Origin: Rhodococcus sp. 14-1411-2a
GTDB taxonomy: Bacteria; Actinomycetota; Actinomycetes; Mycobacteriales; Mycobacteriaceae
DNA: 64,000 nucleotides
Reading direction: 5' to 3'
Assembly: GCF_002259485.1 (NCBI RefSeq)
Contig: NZ_NPGA01000018.1
Location: 1-64,000 of the forward strand
Shown: in pieces, positions 24,875 to 32,478 of the stretch
Layout of the letters: every line of letters starts with the position of its first letter
Numbering within the stretch: position 1 is the stretch's first letter
Program-made: the position numbers and the translations under genes
Notes under the pieces: generated by a model
The model's database searches: none
Told to the model about the DNA's origin: nothing
What the model saw: the letters and a program-made list of their open reading frames with translations, nothing else

Positions 24875-26293
24875 TCAGCCATCTTCCGGCATGGGTTGTC
24901 CGAAGGTCTCTTTCGGGAACTGCACGGCAATTCCGCACACGATGAACAGGCCGGCCAGCATCGCGAACATGGCACCCACGCCGGACGAGTCCAGTACGGC
25001 TCCGGCGATGAGAGGGAACAGTCCGCCGGAGAGGGAGCCCAACGCCAGGATCACCGACGTCGCGAGGCCACGGATTCGTGTGGGGTACTGCTCGGGTGCA
25101 AAGAGCCAGATCGTCGTGTTGAGGATGATGACCGAGAAGTTGAACAGGGCACCGAAGAACAGTACGAGGCCGATCGACGTTGCGAAGAAGCCGAATCCGA
25201 GCCCGGCGACGATACCGAGCACTGCGCCACCGGTCAGCGTCACCTTGCGGGGGAGTTTGCGAGCGATGAGTGCGGCGGTCAGCGCGCCGATCAACGACCC
25301 GGACTGCATCACGAGGGTGTACCAGAGCGCACTCGAGATCGACATTCCCCGCTCGGTCAGGATGACGGGGATCAGCGTGAGCATCGAGATCTGTGCTGCG
25401 TAGGACATGCAGACGGCAATGCCGAGGGCGAGAGTGCTTCTGCGGTAACGCTGCCCGAACATCTCCGTCCACCGTGCGCGCGGTGCGGCGTGATCATCGA
25501 CCGTGGTGTCGACGTTCAAGTACTGAACCTCGGAGTCGAGGGTGCCGCGAAGCTTGCCCTGCGCCAGGCGGTTGATGACGGTGTTGGCCTCGGCCACCCG
25601 GCCCGTCGCTGCGAGGAAGCGAGGTGTTTCCGGAAGCGAGCGGCGATAGAACACGACCGCGAGTGCGGGCAGTACCAGCAGACCGAACAGCCAACGCCAG
25701 CGGTCGTCACCGGTGAAGATGGCGAAGACGATGACCCCGAACAGTGGGGCGAGCATGTTGCCCAGACCTGCGGCTGCGACGTTGATCATGCCGACCGCGG
25801 TACCGCGATGCTTGGCGGAGAAGAACTCGGAGAGCATGATCACCGCGACGGCGATCTCACCGCCGAGTCCGAGCCCGACCAGGAATCGAGCGCCCACCAG
25901 CACCTCGTAGTTGGGTGCGAATGCGCACAGTAGCGAGCCGAACGCGAAGACGAGAAGGTTTGCGCCGAGGAGGGTTCGACGACCGAAACGGTCCATCACC
26001 GCTCCGGCCAGGATGCGCCCGAGGGCGACGGCGGTGAACGTCGCGGTGTTCAGCAGTCCGATCTCGGTTCCGCCGAGGCCCCAGGATTCACGCAGGAGCG
26101 GTCCGGTGATGCCGACGGCATTCTGTTCGATGGCATCGAAGAACACACCGAACAGGACCATGGCGACGATGCCGAAGTGCGCTGTGGTGAGGCCGATCTT
26201 CGAGTACGACGCCTCGATCTGTTCACTGAGGCTGCCGGCCTCGGGCGGTGGGTCGATCGGTGACGGCTTCTCGTTCCTGGTCGGGACGCTCAT
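24875..26293 (-). CDS. MFS transporter, organic acid/sugar porter type
   Basis: A 472-residue carrier with 12 predicted helices. Helix 1 holds FGIVAMVLFGVFFDAIEQNAVGITGPLL, the A-loop is MDRFGRRTLLGANL, and the second half has APEQYPTRIRGLATSVILALGSL. The open frame extends to 26749, but ATG at 26293, with an AGAGG ribosome site, is the sensible start. Beyond it lies the operator-bearing spacer. It forms an operon with the racemase-like gene, so the substrate is probably an amino acid derivative, hydantoin or small acid. It is likely repressed by the divergent FadR-type regulator. Confidence 0.82.
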   Translation of the reverse strand: MSVPTRNEKPSPIDPPPEAGSLSEQIEASYSKIGLTTAHFGIVAMVLFGVFFDAIEQNAVGITGPLLRESWGLGGTEIGLLNTATFTAVALGRILAGAVMDRFGRRTLLGANLLVFAFGSLLCAFAPNYEVLVGARFLVGLGLGGEIAVAVIMLSEFFSAKHRGTAVGMINVAAAGLGNMLAPLFGVIVFAIFTGDDRWRWLFGLLVLPALAVVFYRRSLPETPRFLAATGRVAEANTVINRLAQGKLRGTLDSEVQYLNVDTTVDDHAAPRARWTEMFGQRYRRSTLALGIAVCMSYAAQISMLTLIPVILTERGMSISSALWYTLVMQSGSLIGALTAALIARKLPRKVTLTGGAVLGIVAGLGFGFFATSIGLVLFFGALFNFSVIILNTTIWLFAPEQYPTRIRGLATSVILALGSLSGGLFPLIAGAVLDSSGVGAMFAMLAGLFIVCGIAVQFPKETFGQPMPEDG

Positions 26294-26312
26294 CCCAGTG
26301 CCTCTCACTAAG

Positions 26313-26322
26313 TGGTATACCA
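26313..26322. promoter_or_regulatory. GTATAC operator, MFS-proximal
   Basis: TGGTATACCA, a perfect 10-base palindrome 20 bases upstream of the MFS start codon. FadR/VanR-type GntR regulators commonly bind GTNTAC palindromes. Two further copies precede the regulator gene itself. Confidence 0.7.
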
Positions 26323-26458
26323 ACAACGGAGAATTTACGGAGCATTGGACCGCGAATGGTTTCTCGGCGGTAACGCTTGTGTTTCCAGGTCCTCTCACCT
26401 GGCTCTTGCTGTCTAGGTCTTCGTTGGACAAAGCTTGCCGATGACGCTGGCGGATGCG

Positions 26459-26487
26459 CGGTATACCTACAGTTCGCTGGTATACAA
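26459..26487. promoter_or_regulatory. Paired GTATAC operators upstream of the GntR gene
   Basis: CGGTATACCT (26459-26468) and TGGTATACAA (26478-26487) have centres 19 bases apart and end 6 bases before the regulator ATG. Binding here would block its own transcription or translation start. With the site at 26313 this gives three copies in 175 bases. Confidence 0.7.
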
Positions 26488-26492
26488 GCATC

Positions 26493-27167
26493 ATGGCATC
26501 CACGGAAGGTCGCGAATCGCTGTCGCGATCGGTGTTCGACGCGATCAGAACACGCATCCTCGACGGCCGCCTCCGGCCTGGTGAAACGCTGAGCGAGCGC
26601 AATCTGGGAACCGAGTTGCAAGTGTCGAGGGTCCCGATTCGCGAGGCGCTTCCATTGCTCGAAGCAGCAGGGTTGGTGACGCTGTCGCCGCGACGCCCTG
26701 CCGTGGTGACAGGAGTGACCAGAAGTTCCGTCGACGAGTTGTACGACATCAGGTCCGCGCTCGAGCCGCTCGTTGCTCGCCGGGCAGCGTCCGCTGTGGC
26801 GGCGGGCGCGGACTCGTCGTCGTTGGTCGACGCCGTGTCCCGTGCAGGTGCAGCGCTCGACCGGGGTGATCTGCTCGAATTCCATCACGCGAGCTCGGGG
26901 GTGCACTCGGGGATCGAGGCATTGTCCGCCAACCGGCTGTTCCCGGTCATCATGGAACCGTTGCGGGAGCGCAGCAATCGACTCAACATGGCCAATCTCG
27001 AACGGGACCCGTCGCTGCGCCACGGGGAGCATGTCTCCCTCGTCGACGCCATCGCCAAGGGGGACACGGAATTGGCTGCCGCTGTTGCGTTCGCACACGT
27101 CGAATGGGGCCGAGCGCGAACGTTCGAGACTCTGGCGCAAGTTCCGGGCTACGACCCACAGCACTGA
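26493..27167 (+). CDS. FadR-type GntR family transcriptional regulator
   Basis: A 224-residue regulator. The N-terminal winged helix (SVFDAIRTRILDGRLRPGETLSERNLGTELQVSRVPIREAL) is the GntR signature. The helical C-terminal FCD domain (DELYDIRSALEPLVARRAA ... EFHHASSGVHSGI ... HGEHVSLVDAIAKGD) carries the metal-binding D/H residues of the FadR subgroup. ATG at 26493 is chosen because the domain begins there; the frame runs 13 codons further upstream through the operators. It diverges from the MFS/racemase operon and probably represses it. Confidence 0.86.
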   Translation: MASTEGRESLSRSVFDAIRTRILDGRLRPGETLSERNLGTELQVSRVPIREALPLLEAAGLVTLSPRRPAVVTGVTRSSVDELYDIRSALEPLVARRAASAVAAGADSSSLVDAVSRAGAALDRGDLLEFHHASSGVHSGIEALSANRLFPVIMEPLRERSNRLNMANLERDPSLRHGEHVSLVDAIAKGDTELAAAVAFAHVEWGRARTFETLAQVPGYDPQH

Positions 27168-27378
27168 GCCGAGTCCGCGCTACTCAGCGCGACGCGGGCA
27201 GTCCTGCCGCGGTAGGTCCAATGGGCGGTGACTGGGCGATGACGGGGCGGTGCTCATCACCGTGATGCCCATGAACGTTTCTCGAAGCGGCCGGAGGGAA
27301 CCGATCGGGGCACACTCGCGTCAAACCCGATGACGCCGATTCACCGGGCGTCGCCACGGTGCAACTCGGGGGAGCGTC

Positions 27379-27678
27379 ATGACAGTGAATGTGGATCCAG
27401 CGATCCTGCGGCAGTTCTCGAATGTGTTGTCGGCAACTGGCGGGGTGATCCGTGAGGTGGATGCTCTTGCTCCGTTCCGTGCGTCGGAGAATGCGTTGCA
27501 GGGTAGTGACTTTCACGCAGCATGTGCGGCGGCGGCAGCTGCGGCGGCCGGAGCTGTTGCAGCTCTGGCCGGGCGGGCCGAATGCGTCGCGGACATCGCC
27601 CGCGGCGTCGCGCAGAACTACGAGATCGCCGACGACGAACTCGCCCGCCGCCTCGCAGCGATGGACCAGCCGAAATGA
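27379..27678 (+). CDS. EspC-like ESX (type VII) secretion-associated protein
   Basis: A 99-residue, mostly helical, alanine-rich protein. Its layout fits the EspC/DUF2580 family: MTVNVDPAILRQFSNVLS, a central helix around FHAACAAAAAAAAGAVAAL, and a C-terminal AQNYEIADDELARRLAAM. Such proteins pair with a larger partner and are exported through ESX/type VII systems. A GGGGGAG ribosome site precedes the ATG. It overlaps the next gene by 4 bases, first of a four-gene coupled set. No ESX core genes (eccC, mycP, esxAB) lie in the window. Confidence 0.72.
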   Translation: MTVNVDPAILRQFSNVLSATGGVIREVDALAPFRASENALQGSDFHAACAAAAAAAAGAVAALAGRAECVADIARGVAQNYEIADDELARRLAAMDQPK

Positions 27679-28682
27679 CCCCGACGGTCCCGCACGTCGC
27701 GGGTTGGGAGCCGGAGTCGATGCGCAAGACGATGATCGAGTTGTCGGAGATCGTCGAGCGCGTCAACGGCCAGCGCTCCGGAGTGCTGGAGGAGCAGGAC
27801 GTACTGGCCGAGACGTGGACCGGTGAAGCAGCCGATGCCGCAGCCGAGCGTGTGGTGAGCGAATGTTCTCGGATGAGCTCGGTGTGCAGTGAAATCGATT
27901 CACTCGGTAGATCATTCGAGACCGCAGCAGGAATGGTCGATGCTGCGAAGGCCCACCTGCAGGCGCAGGTCTCGGCGGCGACGGCGAGCGGGTTCGCCGT
28001 TCGGGCCGACGGTGTAGTGGATCCCGACGGGATGATCGCATTGATACCGGACGTCCTGGGTGAAGAAAAGATACGGAAGGCCGACGAACTACGCTCTGCT
28101 GCAGCGCAGTTGACCGAGGATATTCAGGGAGCTCTGAGACAGGCCGACAGGGCCGCACTCGACGCTGCGCAGCAGTTGGCCGAGCCCACGAAGCTGCTGA
28201 CCGAGATTGCGCTCACCAACCCGACCGGGCAGCTCGTCGAGAACCCGGACGGATCCTTCTCGTGGATGCCGGATTGGCCGACGACCGTTGCAGCCACCGT
28301 CATCGGTGGTATGACCGACGTGACGAGGAGGACTCTCGAACTTCCGGGTGTCGGTTCCGTCGACGATGTTGCCAAGAACATCGGTCGGGGGTTGGGGGCG
28401 TTCGGCGCGGTGGCGGGAACGGTGCCCTCGATTGGCCACGATATCGATGAGGGGGTGAGCCCCGCTGAGGCGATTGCGGTCAATACGGCGAGTACCGCCG
28501 CCGGCCTCGCAGCTGCGAGCTACGTGACCGGTGCCCTGGTGGGAGTCGGTGGTGCCGCGGGTTCGGTGTTTCCCGGGCCGGGCACGGTTGTCGGTGCTGC
28601 CGCAGGCGTCGCGTTGGGTGCCCTGGTCGGGGGCTCCGTCAGCCACGGCGTATCGAAGGTCTTCGAATGGACACTGCGATGA
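27675..28682 (+). CDS. WXG100-like ESX substrate with glycine-rich C-terminal region
   Basis: A 335-residue protein. Residues ~1-110 look like a helical WXG100-type module, with EEQDVLAETWTGEAADAAAERV carrying the turn tryptophan. A helical middle follows (EEKIRKADELRSAAAQLTEDI). The C-terminal ~90 residues are glycine/alanine-rich and hydrophobic (VNTASTAAGLAAASYVTGALVG, VVGAAAGVALGALVGGSVSHG), resembling a glycine-zipper membrane-inserting segment. It overlaps both neighbours by 4 bases. Probably an ESX-exported protein or toxin-like effector whose small partner is the upstream EspC-like protein. No catalytic toxin domain is recognised. Confidence 0.65.
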   Translation: MTPTVPHVAGWEPESMRKTMIELSEIVERVNGQRSGVLEEQDVLAETWTGEAADAAAERVVSECSRMSSVCSEIDSLGRSFETAAGMVDAAKAHLQAQVSAATASGFAVRADGVVDPDGMIALIPDVLGEEKIRKADELRSAAAQLTEDIQGALRQADRAALDAAQQLAEPTKLLTEIALTNPTGQLVENPDGSFSWMPDWPTTVAATVIGGMTDVTRRTLELPGVGSVDDVAKNIGRGLGAFGAVAGTVPSIGHDIDEGVSPAEAIAVNTASTAAGLAAASYVTGALVGVGGAAGSVFPGPGTVVGAAAGVALGALVGGSVSHGVSKVFEWTLR

Positions 28683-29596
28683 CCGATCGTGAGGACACAG
28701 GCGCTTACACGCCTGCGACAGCGAATCCGGGACCTGTGTGGGTGCGGAGGTGGCGCAGTGTCCACCTCGGCTGGCTCGCAGCAGTTTTCGGCATCTGTAC
28801 GGCAGTGGTGGGACTGCTGGTTGCCGCTGTCCCTGTGGTTGCCAGGACGGGCGTAGGCGGCCTCCTGGCACTGTTGTGGCTCGCGTTCTTCGTGCTCCTT
28901 CCCTTGGGGATGGCGGTGCCGATGTCCGGCATCGGAGCTGCGCGATTGTCACGTTTCGTGCGGCGGGTCGACGTTGCAGGCGTCGGCGCAGGTCTGTCGG
29001 TGCCCGGGCGCGGGGACTTCGTGGTCCGGGCAGGTCTACTCGCCTTCGCGTCGGTGGTGGGGCTGTCCTACTTCGTATTCAGAGATGACGGACCGGACCC
29101 TCGTCAAGAGAGGGCCGAGTTGCTGACGGCGATAGGCGCGCCGGCATGCCTGGTGTGGTTCGTGCTCGGGTTCGTCATCGTCAACCGCACCAGGATCTCT
29201 CTGCACCCCGAAGGTATTGTCCAACAGATCTATCGACGTCGTGGGTGGAAGGTGTCGAACGACGTGAAGGTCGTGCCCTGGAGCGACGTTGCGGATCTGC
29301 GCCTGGAGGAGCATCCGAATCCAGCAGTACCGCACCGAGGTGACCTGCCGGTGATCAGAGTCCCGCGCCGATCGAGCGAGACCGACGAACCGGAGCTGGT
29401 CATCATGGCGTGTGAGAAGAAGGTCGAACCGAATTCGCTGCTCGCGCTGCTTCTGTGGTGTCGAGACAATCCCTGGGCTCGTGCGCAACTGGGCCACGAC
29501 GATGCGCGGGAGTTGCTGCGCCCACCCAGGCTGCGCGAGCGTATCCGCGCCGACCGTGCCGCATCCACTGTCGGTGGAAGGAACACTGTCCAGTGA
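28679..29596 (+). CDS. Membrane protein with C-terminal PH-like domain
   Basis: A 305-residue protein with about four transmembrane helices in its first ~170 residues (LAAVFGICTAVVGLLVAAVPVVA; LLALLWLAFFVLLPLGMAV; VRAGLLAFASVVGLSYFVF; ACLVWFVLGFVIV). A cytosolic beta-rich segment follows (TRISLHPEGIVQQI ... VVPWSDVADLRLEE ... VIRVPRR), like bacterial PH domains. ATG at 28679 overlaps the previous stop, and its own stop overlaps the next GTG. It may be the immunity or membrane partner of the upstream WXG-like protein; this rests on position only. Confidence 0.6.
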   Translation: MTDREDTGAYTPATANPGPVWVRRWRSVHLGWLAAVFGICTAVVGLLVAAVPVVARTGVGGLLALLWLAFFVLLPLGMAVPMSGIGAARLSRFVRRVDVAGVGAGLSVPGRGDFVVRAGLLAFASVVGLSYFVFRDDGPDPRQERAELLTAIGAPACLVWFVLGFVIVNRTRISLHPEGIVQQIYRRRGWKVSNDVKVVPWSDVADLRLEEHPNPAVPHRGDLPVIRVPRRSSETDEPELVIMACEKKVEPNSLLALLLWCRDNPWARAQLGHDDARELLRPPRLRERIRADRAASTVGGRNTVQ

Positions 29597-30123
29597 CGGT
29601 TCGACAAAGGACGGTATACACCTATCTCCAGCAGCAGGGTGTCGAACTGGCACCGGTGCATCGCGACGAATGCGACAGGTTCGGGCTCGAGCTCCCGGTG
29701 CTACCGGACTGGGAGGCTGTTTCAGAGCTTCACTTTCCACACGCCACCGCGGTGCTTTGCTCGCCGGCGAACGCAGTCGACGGATTCGTACCGAATGCGG
29801 TGGTTCTGGTCGGGAAGCTCGCACGGTCGGTCGACCCGGATGCCCTACTGGAGTGCGGCTTCGGAGACGCGCGGGCACTGCCCGGCTGGGTCGAGATCAG
29901 TCACGACCGAGGTTCGTTCTGCGGTCTACCGTCCGTCTCGATCGCGGGTCGCTACGACTGCGCCGGTCGGTTGCTCTTCGCCCGGACCCGGTACGTCGTC
30001 GTCCACCACATCGTCGACCAGTACCTGGTTCAGGTGACGGTCACCGTGCCGGATTTGCTACGACAGAGATTGTCCTGTGCTGCAGACGAGTTCGTCGACG
30101 AGCTGCGTATCGGTCGACGCTAG
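29593..30123 (+). CDS. LpqN/LpqT-family protein without a lipobox
   Basis: A 176-residue protein with the LpqN pattern: LELPVLPDWEAVSELHFPHATAVL, FVPNAVVLVGKLARSVDPDALLE, LPGWVEISHDRGSFCGLPSVSIAGRY and RYVVVHHIVDQYLVQVTVTVP. Mycobacterial LpqN is a lipoprotein that binds ESX and cell-envelope proteins. This copy begins MTVRQRTVYTYL with no signal peptide, so it would stay in the cytosol or ride with a partner, like chaperone-type relatives found next to ESX substrates. GTG overlaps the previous stop. The end overlaps the convergent PrpD gene by 4 bases. Confidence 0.68.
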   Translation: MTVRQRTVYTYLQQQGVELAPVHRDECDRFGLELPVLPDWEAVSELHFPHATAVLCSPANAVDGFVPNAVVLVGKLARSVDPDALLECGFGDARALPGWVEISHDRGSFCGLPSVSIAGRYDCAGRLLFARTRYVVVHHIVDQYLVQVTVTVPDLLRQRLSCAADEFVDELRIGRR

Positions 30124-31487
30124 CGAATCGGTAGTGCGCGCAACAGCGCCGCAACGTCCTCCGTATCGCCGAGGGAGTCGACGATGTCCTCGATGACCGC
30201 GGTATCGGATTCGCCGACCAATCGGGCGATCTTGGCGCGCACCGCGCTGTAATCCATCGGAAAATGGTCGATGTCGCCCAGCGGATTCGGGGCAGTCGCC
30301 GAAAGTGTGGTGCCGTTCCGAAATTCGATCGTCACTTCGGCGGCTCGGCGCTCGGGTAGCAGCGCGTCGAGCTCGCTCGACGATGCGACGTCGACTCGGG
30401 CGCTGAACGATTCGGCCGTCGAGAAGCCCGAACCTCGGGGGTCCAGAGAGTCGACGTCTATCGCGTCGGACACGAACGCGGCGGCCACCACGAACGGCAG
30501 CGAGAACATCGCGCCCAACCTGTTCGACGGATGTCGGCGGAACAGAGGTTCCGCCAACGAATGTGTTCGCACGCGAACATGTTCGATGTCGGAAGCGGAC
30601 CATTCGGCACCGACGCGCAGGCTCTGTACAGCGTCCACGGCGGCGTGTGTGTACGAGCAGCTGGCGTGCTGTTTCGTGTAGCCCTCCAGCGTGAGCCATC
30701 GTTCGCCGAGATGTTCGGTCAGTCGGGACGTGTCCAAGGTCCCGACCAGAGCGCCCAGGGTGTGCTCGATGGCCCCCGAGTTGTGGACGACCCCGGATCG
30801 GGCGAGCCTGGCCGCGGTCACGCCCGCCCGTGCGGCACCGCCGATCCACAAGTTTCGCGAGAAATTGCCGTCGAGAACCACCGCCCAGGGCGCTACCTGA
30901 ATCAACGCAGACGACGAGTCGATCGCCGCGGCAACCCCGTTCGCATCGGCACCACGAATCGACGCGGCTGCTGTGGCCGCGCCCGTGGCACCCCAGTGCC
31001 CATGGGTGTGCCACGCACTGTGCCGGGTCAATGCCCAGCCGAATCGAGCGGCAACCTCGTAGCCCGCTACGACGGCGGTCAAGAAGGCCCGGCCCGAGGT
31101 CGGCGTCGATGCCAGCCTGGCCGCGGCGATCGCTGCAGGAAGCACATGCGCAGCAGGATGTCCGGCGGCGTACTTGTTGCCCTCGTCGAGTTCGAGACAG
31201 CACGATGCGATGGCGTCGAGCTCGGCCGCAGTCTCGATGGTGGTGCCGGTGCTTCCGCCTATCGGGTACGTCGATCCTGGTTCCGCGTCCCACTTCTTCC
31301 GTAGTTCGACCATCTCGGCGGTGCGGGCACCGGCAAGGGTGACGCCCAGCAGGTCCAACAGAATCAACCGCGCTCGGTCGCCGAGCGGCGCCGGGAGGGG
31401 TGACTTCCGTAGTTCGACCATCGCGGTGGCCAAGGCGTCGACCGCATGTGTGCGTTCCGTTGAGCGAAACGATGGTGAACCGTCCAT
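30120..31487 (-). CDS. MmgE/PrpD family protein 1
   Basis: A ~455-residue protein of the MmgE/PrpD family (2-methylcitrate dehydratase, cis-aconitate decarboxylase, iminodisuccinate epimerase). Visible marks: LILLDLLGVTLAGARTAEM at the N-terminus, HPAAHVLPAAIAAARLA, HTHGHWGATGAATAAAS and YTKQHASCSYTHAAVDAVQSL. The second PrpD protein at 32475 is only distantly similar. ATG at 31487 lacks a clear ribosome site. TTG at 31433 or ATG at 31421 would put the operator-like site at 31453 in the 5' leader. Context suggests a hydration/dehydration, decarboxylation or isomerisation step on a small polycarboxylate. Confidence 0.78.
   Translation of the reverse strand: MDGSPSFRSTERTHAVDALATAMVELRKSPLPAPLGDRARLILLDLLGVTLAGARTAEMVELRKKWDAEPGSTYPIGGSTGTTIETAAELDAIASCCLELDEGNKYAAGHPAAHVLPAAIAAARLASTPTSGRAFLTAVVAGYEVAARFGWALTRHSAWHTHGHWGATGAATAAASIRGADANGVAAAIDSSSALIQVAPWAVVLDGNFSRNLWIGGAARAGVTAARLARSGVVHNSGAIEHTLGALVGTLDTSRLTEHLGERWLTLEGYTKQHASCSYTHAAVDAVQSLRVGAEWSASDIEHVRVRTHSLAEPLFRRHPSNRLGAMFSLPFVVAAAFVSDAIDVDSLDPRGSGFSTAESFSARVDVASSSELDALLPERRAAEVTIEFRNGTTLSATAPNPLGDIDHFPMDYSAVRAKIARLVGESDTAVIEDIVDSLGDTEDVAALLRALPIR
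31453..31470. promoter_or_regulatory. IclR-type operator copy A
   Basis: CGTTCCGTTGAGCGAAAC, an imperfect palindrome (GTTCCG...GCGAAAC). One of four copies in the 30-36 kb region. It falls within the first codons of PrpD protein 1 if translation starts at 31487, or in the leader if it starts downstream. Confidence 0.6.
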
Positions 31488-31594
31488 GACTGGACTGTAG
31501 AAGGACCGGAAAGAAAGAGTCAATGATCGAGACGTGCAACCTGCCGACTGCTAGGCTCGGCCTACCGCCGGTGCGAGTCCATACCGCTCGGAAC

Positions 31595-31612
31595 CGTTCC
31601 GGCTAGCGAAAC
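31595..31612. promoter_or_regulatory. IclR-type operator copy B
   Basis: CGTTCCGGCTAGCGAAAC, 54 bases upstream of the cyclase start and in the divergent spacer with PrpD protein 1. It shares 15 of 18 bases with copy A. Confidence 0.68.
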
Positions 31613-31665
31613 GAAACAACGCTGGTGTGAGGTACGCACGCAGCGTCGAACGAGGAGACGAAGCA

Positions 31666-32478
31666 ATGTCCGATCAACTTCTTCGTGCAGTCCAGGGGGG
31701 CGTGCGCGCAGTCGATCTCGGTAGACAGTTGAGGGTCGGGATGCCGCAGTCGCCCAATCATCCTCAGTTCTGGCACACCCTGCCGCGCAGACACGGCGAC
31801 GTGACTCGAGCAGACGGTGGCAGCGCCGCAAACGACATGATCACCACCGGAACGCACGTGGGCACTCACATCGACGCTCTCGCTCACGTCAGCCACGACG
31901 GAAAGCTGCACGGCGGTGCCGATGCCGGGCAGTCGTGCCTGGGCGGCAAGTATGTCGAACACGGCGTCCACACCATCGAACCCATGATCCGCCGCGGCGT
32001 GCTGCTCGACATCCCGAGGCTCCTCGGTGTCGGTCGCTGCGAGGGCGGGTACGAGATCACTGTCGATGATCTGCAATCGGCATGTGCTGCAGAGAAAATC
32101 GAGATCGAACGCGGCGATGTCGTGCTGATTCGCAGCGGATGGGGGCAGTTGTTCGCCGAGGGATCGCCGTACGTCGGCGGCCCGTCCGGAGTTCCCGGAG
32201 TCGGAGAAGCAGGCGCGCAATGGCTGGCGGACAAGGGTGTACACGCTGCAGGCGCAGACACCATCGCGTTCGAGCGGCTCGCCCCCGGCGGTGGTCACGC
32301 CCTGCTCCCCGCGCACCGAGTTCTGTTGGTGGAGAGCGGTATCTACATCATCGAAGCACTCGACCTCGAAGAGCTTTCCCAGCAGGAACTGTTCGAGTTC
32401 ACGTTCGTTCTCGTTCCCCTGAACATCTTCGGCGCAACGGGTTCGCCGGTACGGCCGCTGGCGGTGACGTCCGCATGA
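31666..32478 (+). CDS. Cyclase family protein (kynurenine formamidase-like metal amidohydrolase)
   Basis: A 270-residue protein of the PF04199 cyclase/KynB family. The metal-binding motif is TGTHVGTHIDALAH, preceded by the substrate-side segment VDLGRQLRVGMPQSPNHPQFW. The middle part has GDVVLIRSGWGQLFAEG and the C-terminal part ALDLEELSQQELFEFTFVLVPLNI. Members hydrolyse amides, formamides or lactones with bound Mn/Zn. ATG at 31666 has GAGGAG 8 bases upstream. It is coupled to PrpD protein 2 by a 4-base overlap. A role in hydrolysing a ring-opened or cyclic amide intermediate is likely. Confidence 0.82.
   Translation: MSDQLLRAVQGGVRAVDLGRQLRVGMPQSPNHPQFWHTLPRRHGDVTRADGGSAANDMITTGTHVGTHIDALAHVSHDGKLHGGADAGQSCLGGKYVEHGVHTIEPMIRRGVLLDIPRLLGVGRCEGGYEITVDDLQSACAAEKIEIERGDVVLIRSGWGQLFAEGSPYVGGPSGVPGVGEAGAQWLADKGVHAAGADTIAFERLAPGGGHALLPAHRVLLVESGIYIIEALDLEELSQQELFEFTFVLVPLNIFGATGSPVRPLAVTSA

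Noticed and set aside
26223..27164. 313-codon minus-strand frame across the GntR regulator
   Set aside because: Antisense to a clear GntR/FCD gene and it spans the operator spacer; no recognisable domain.
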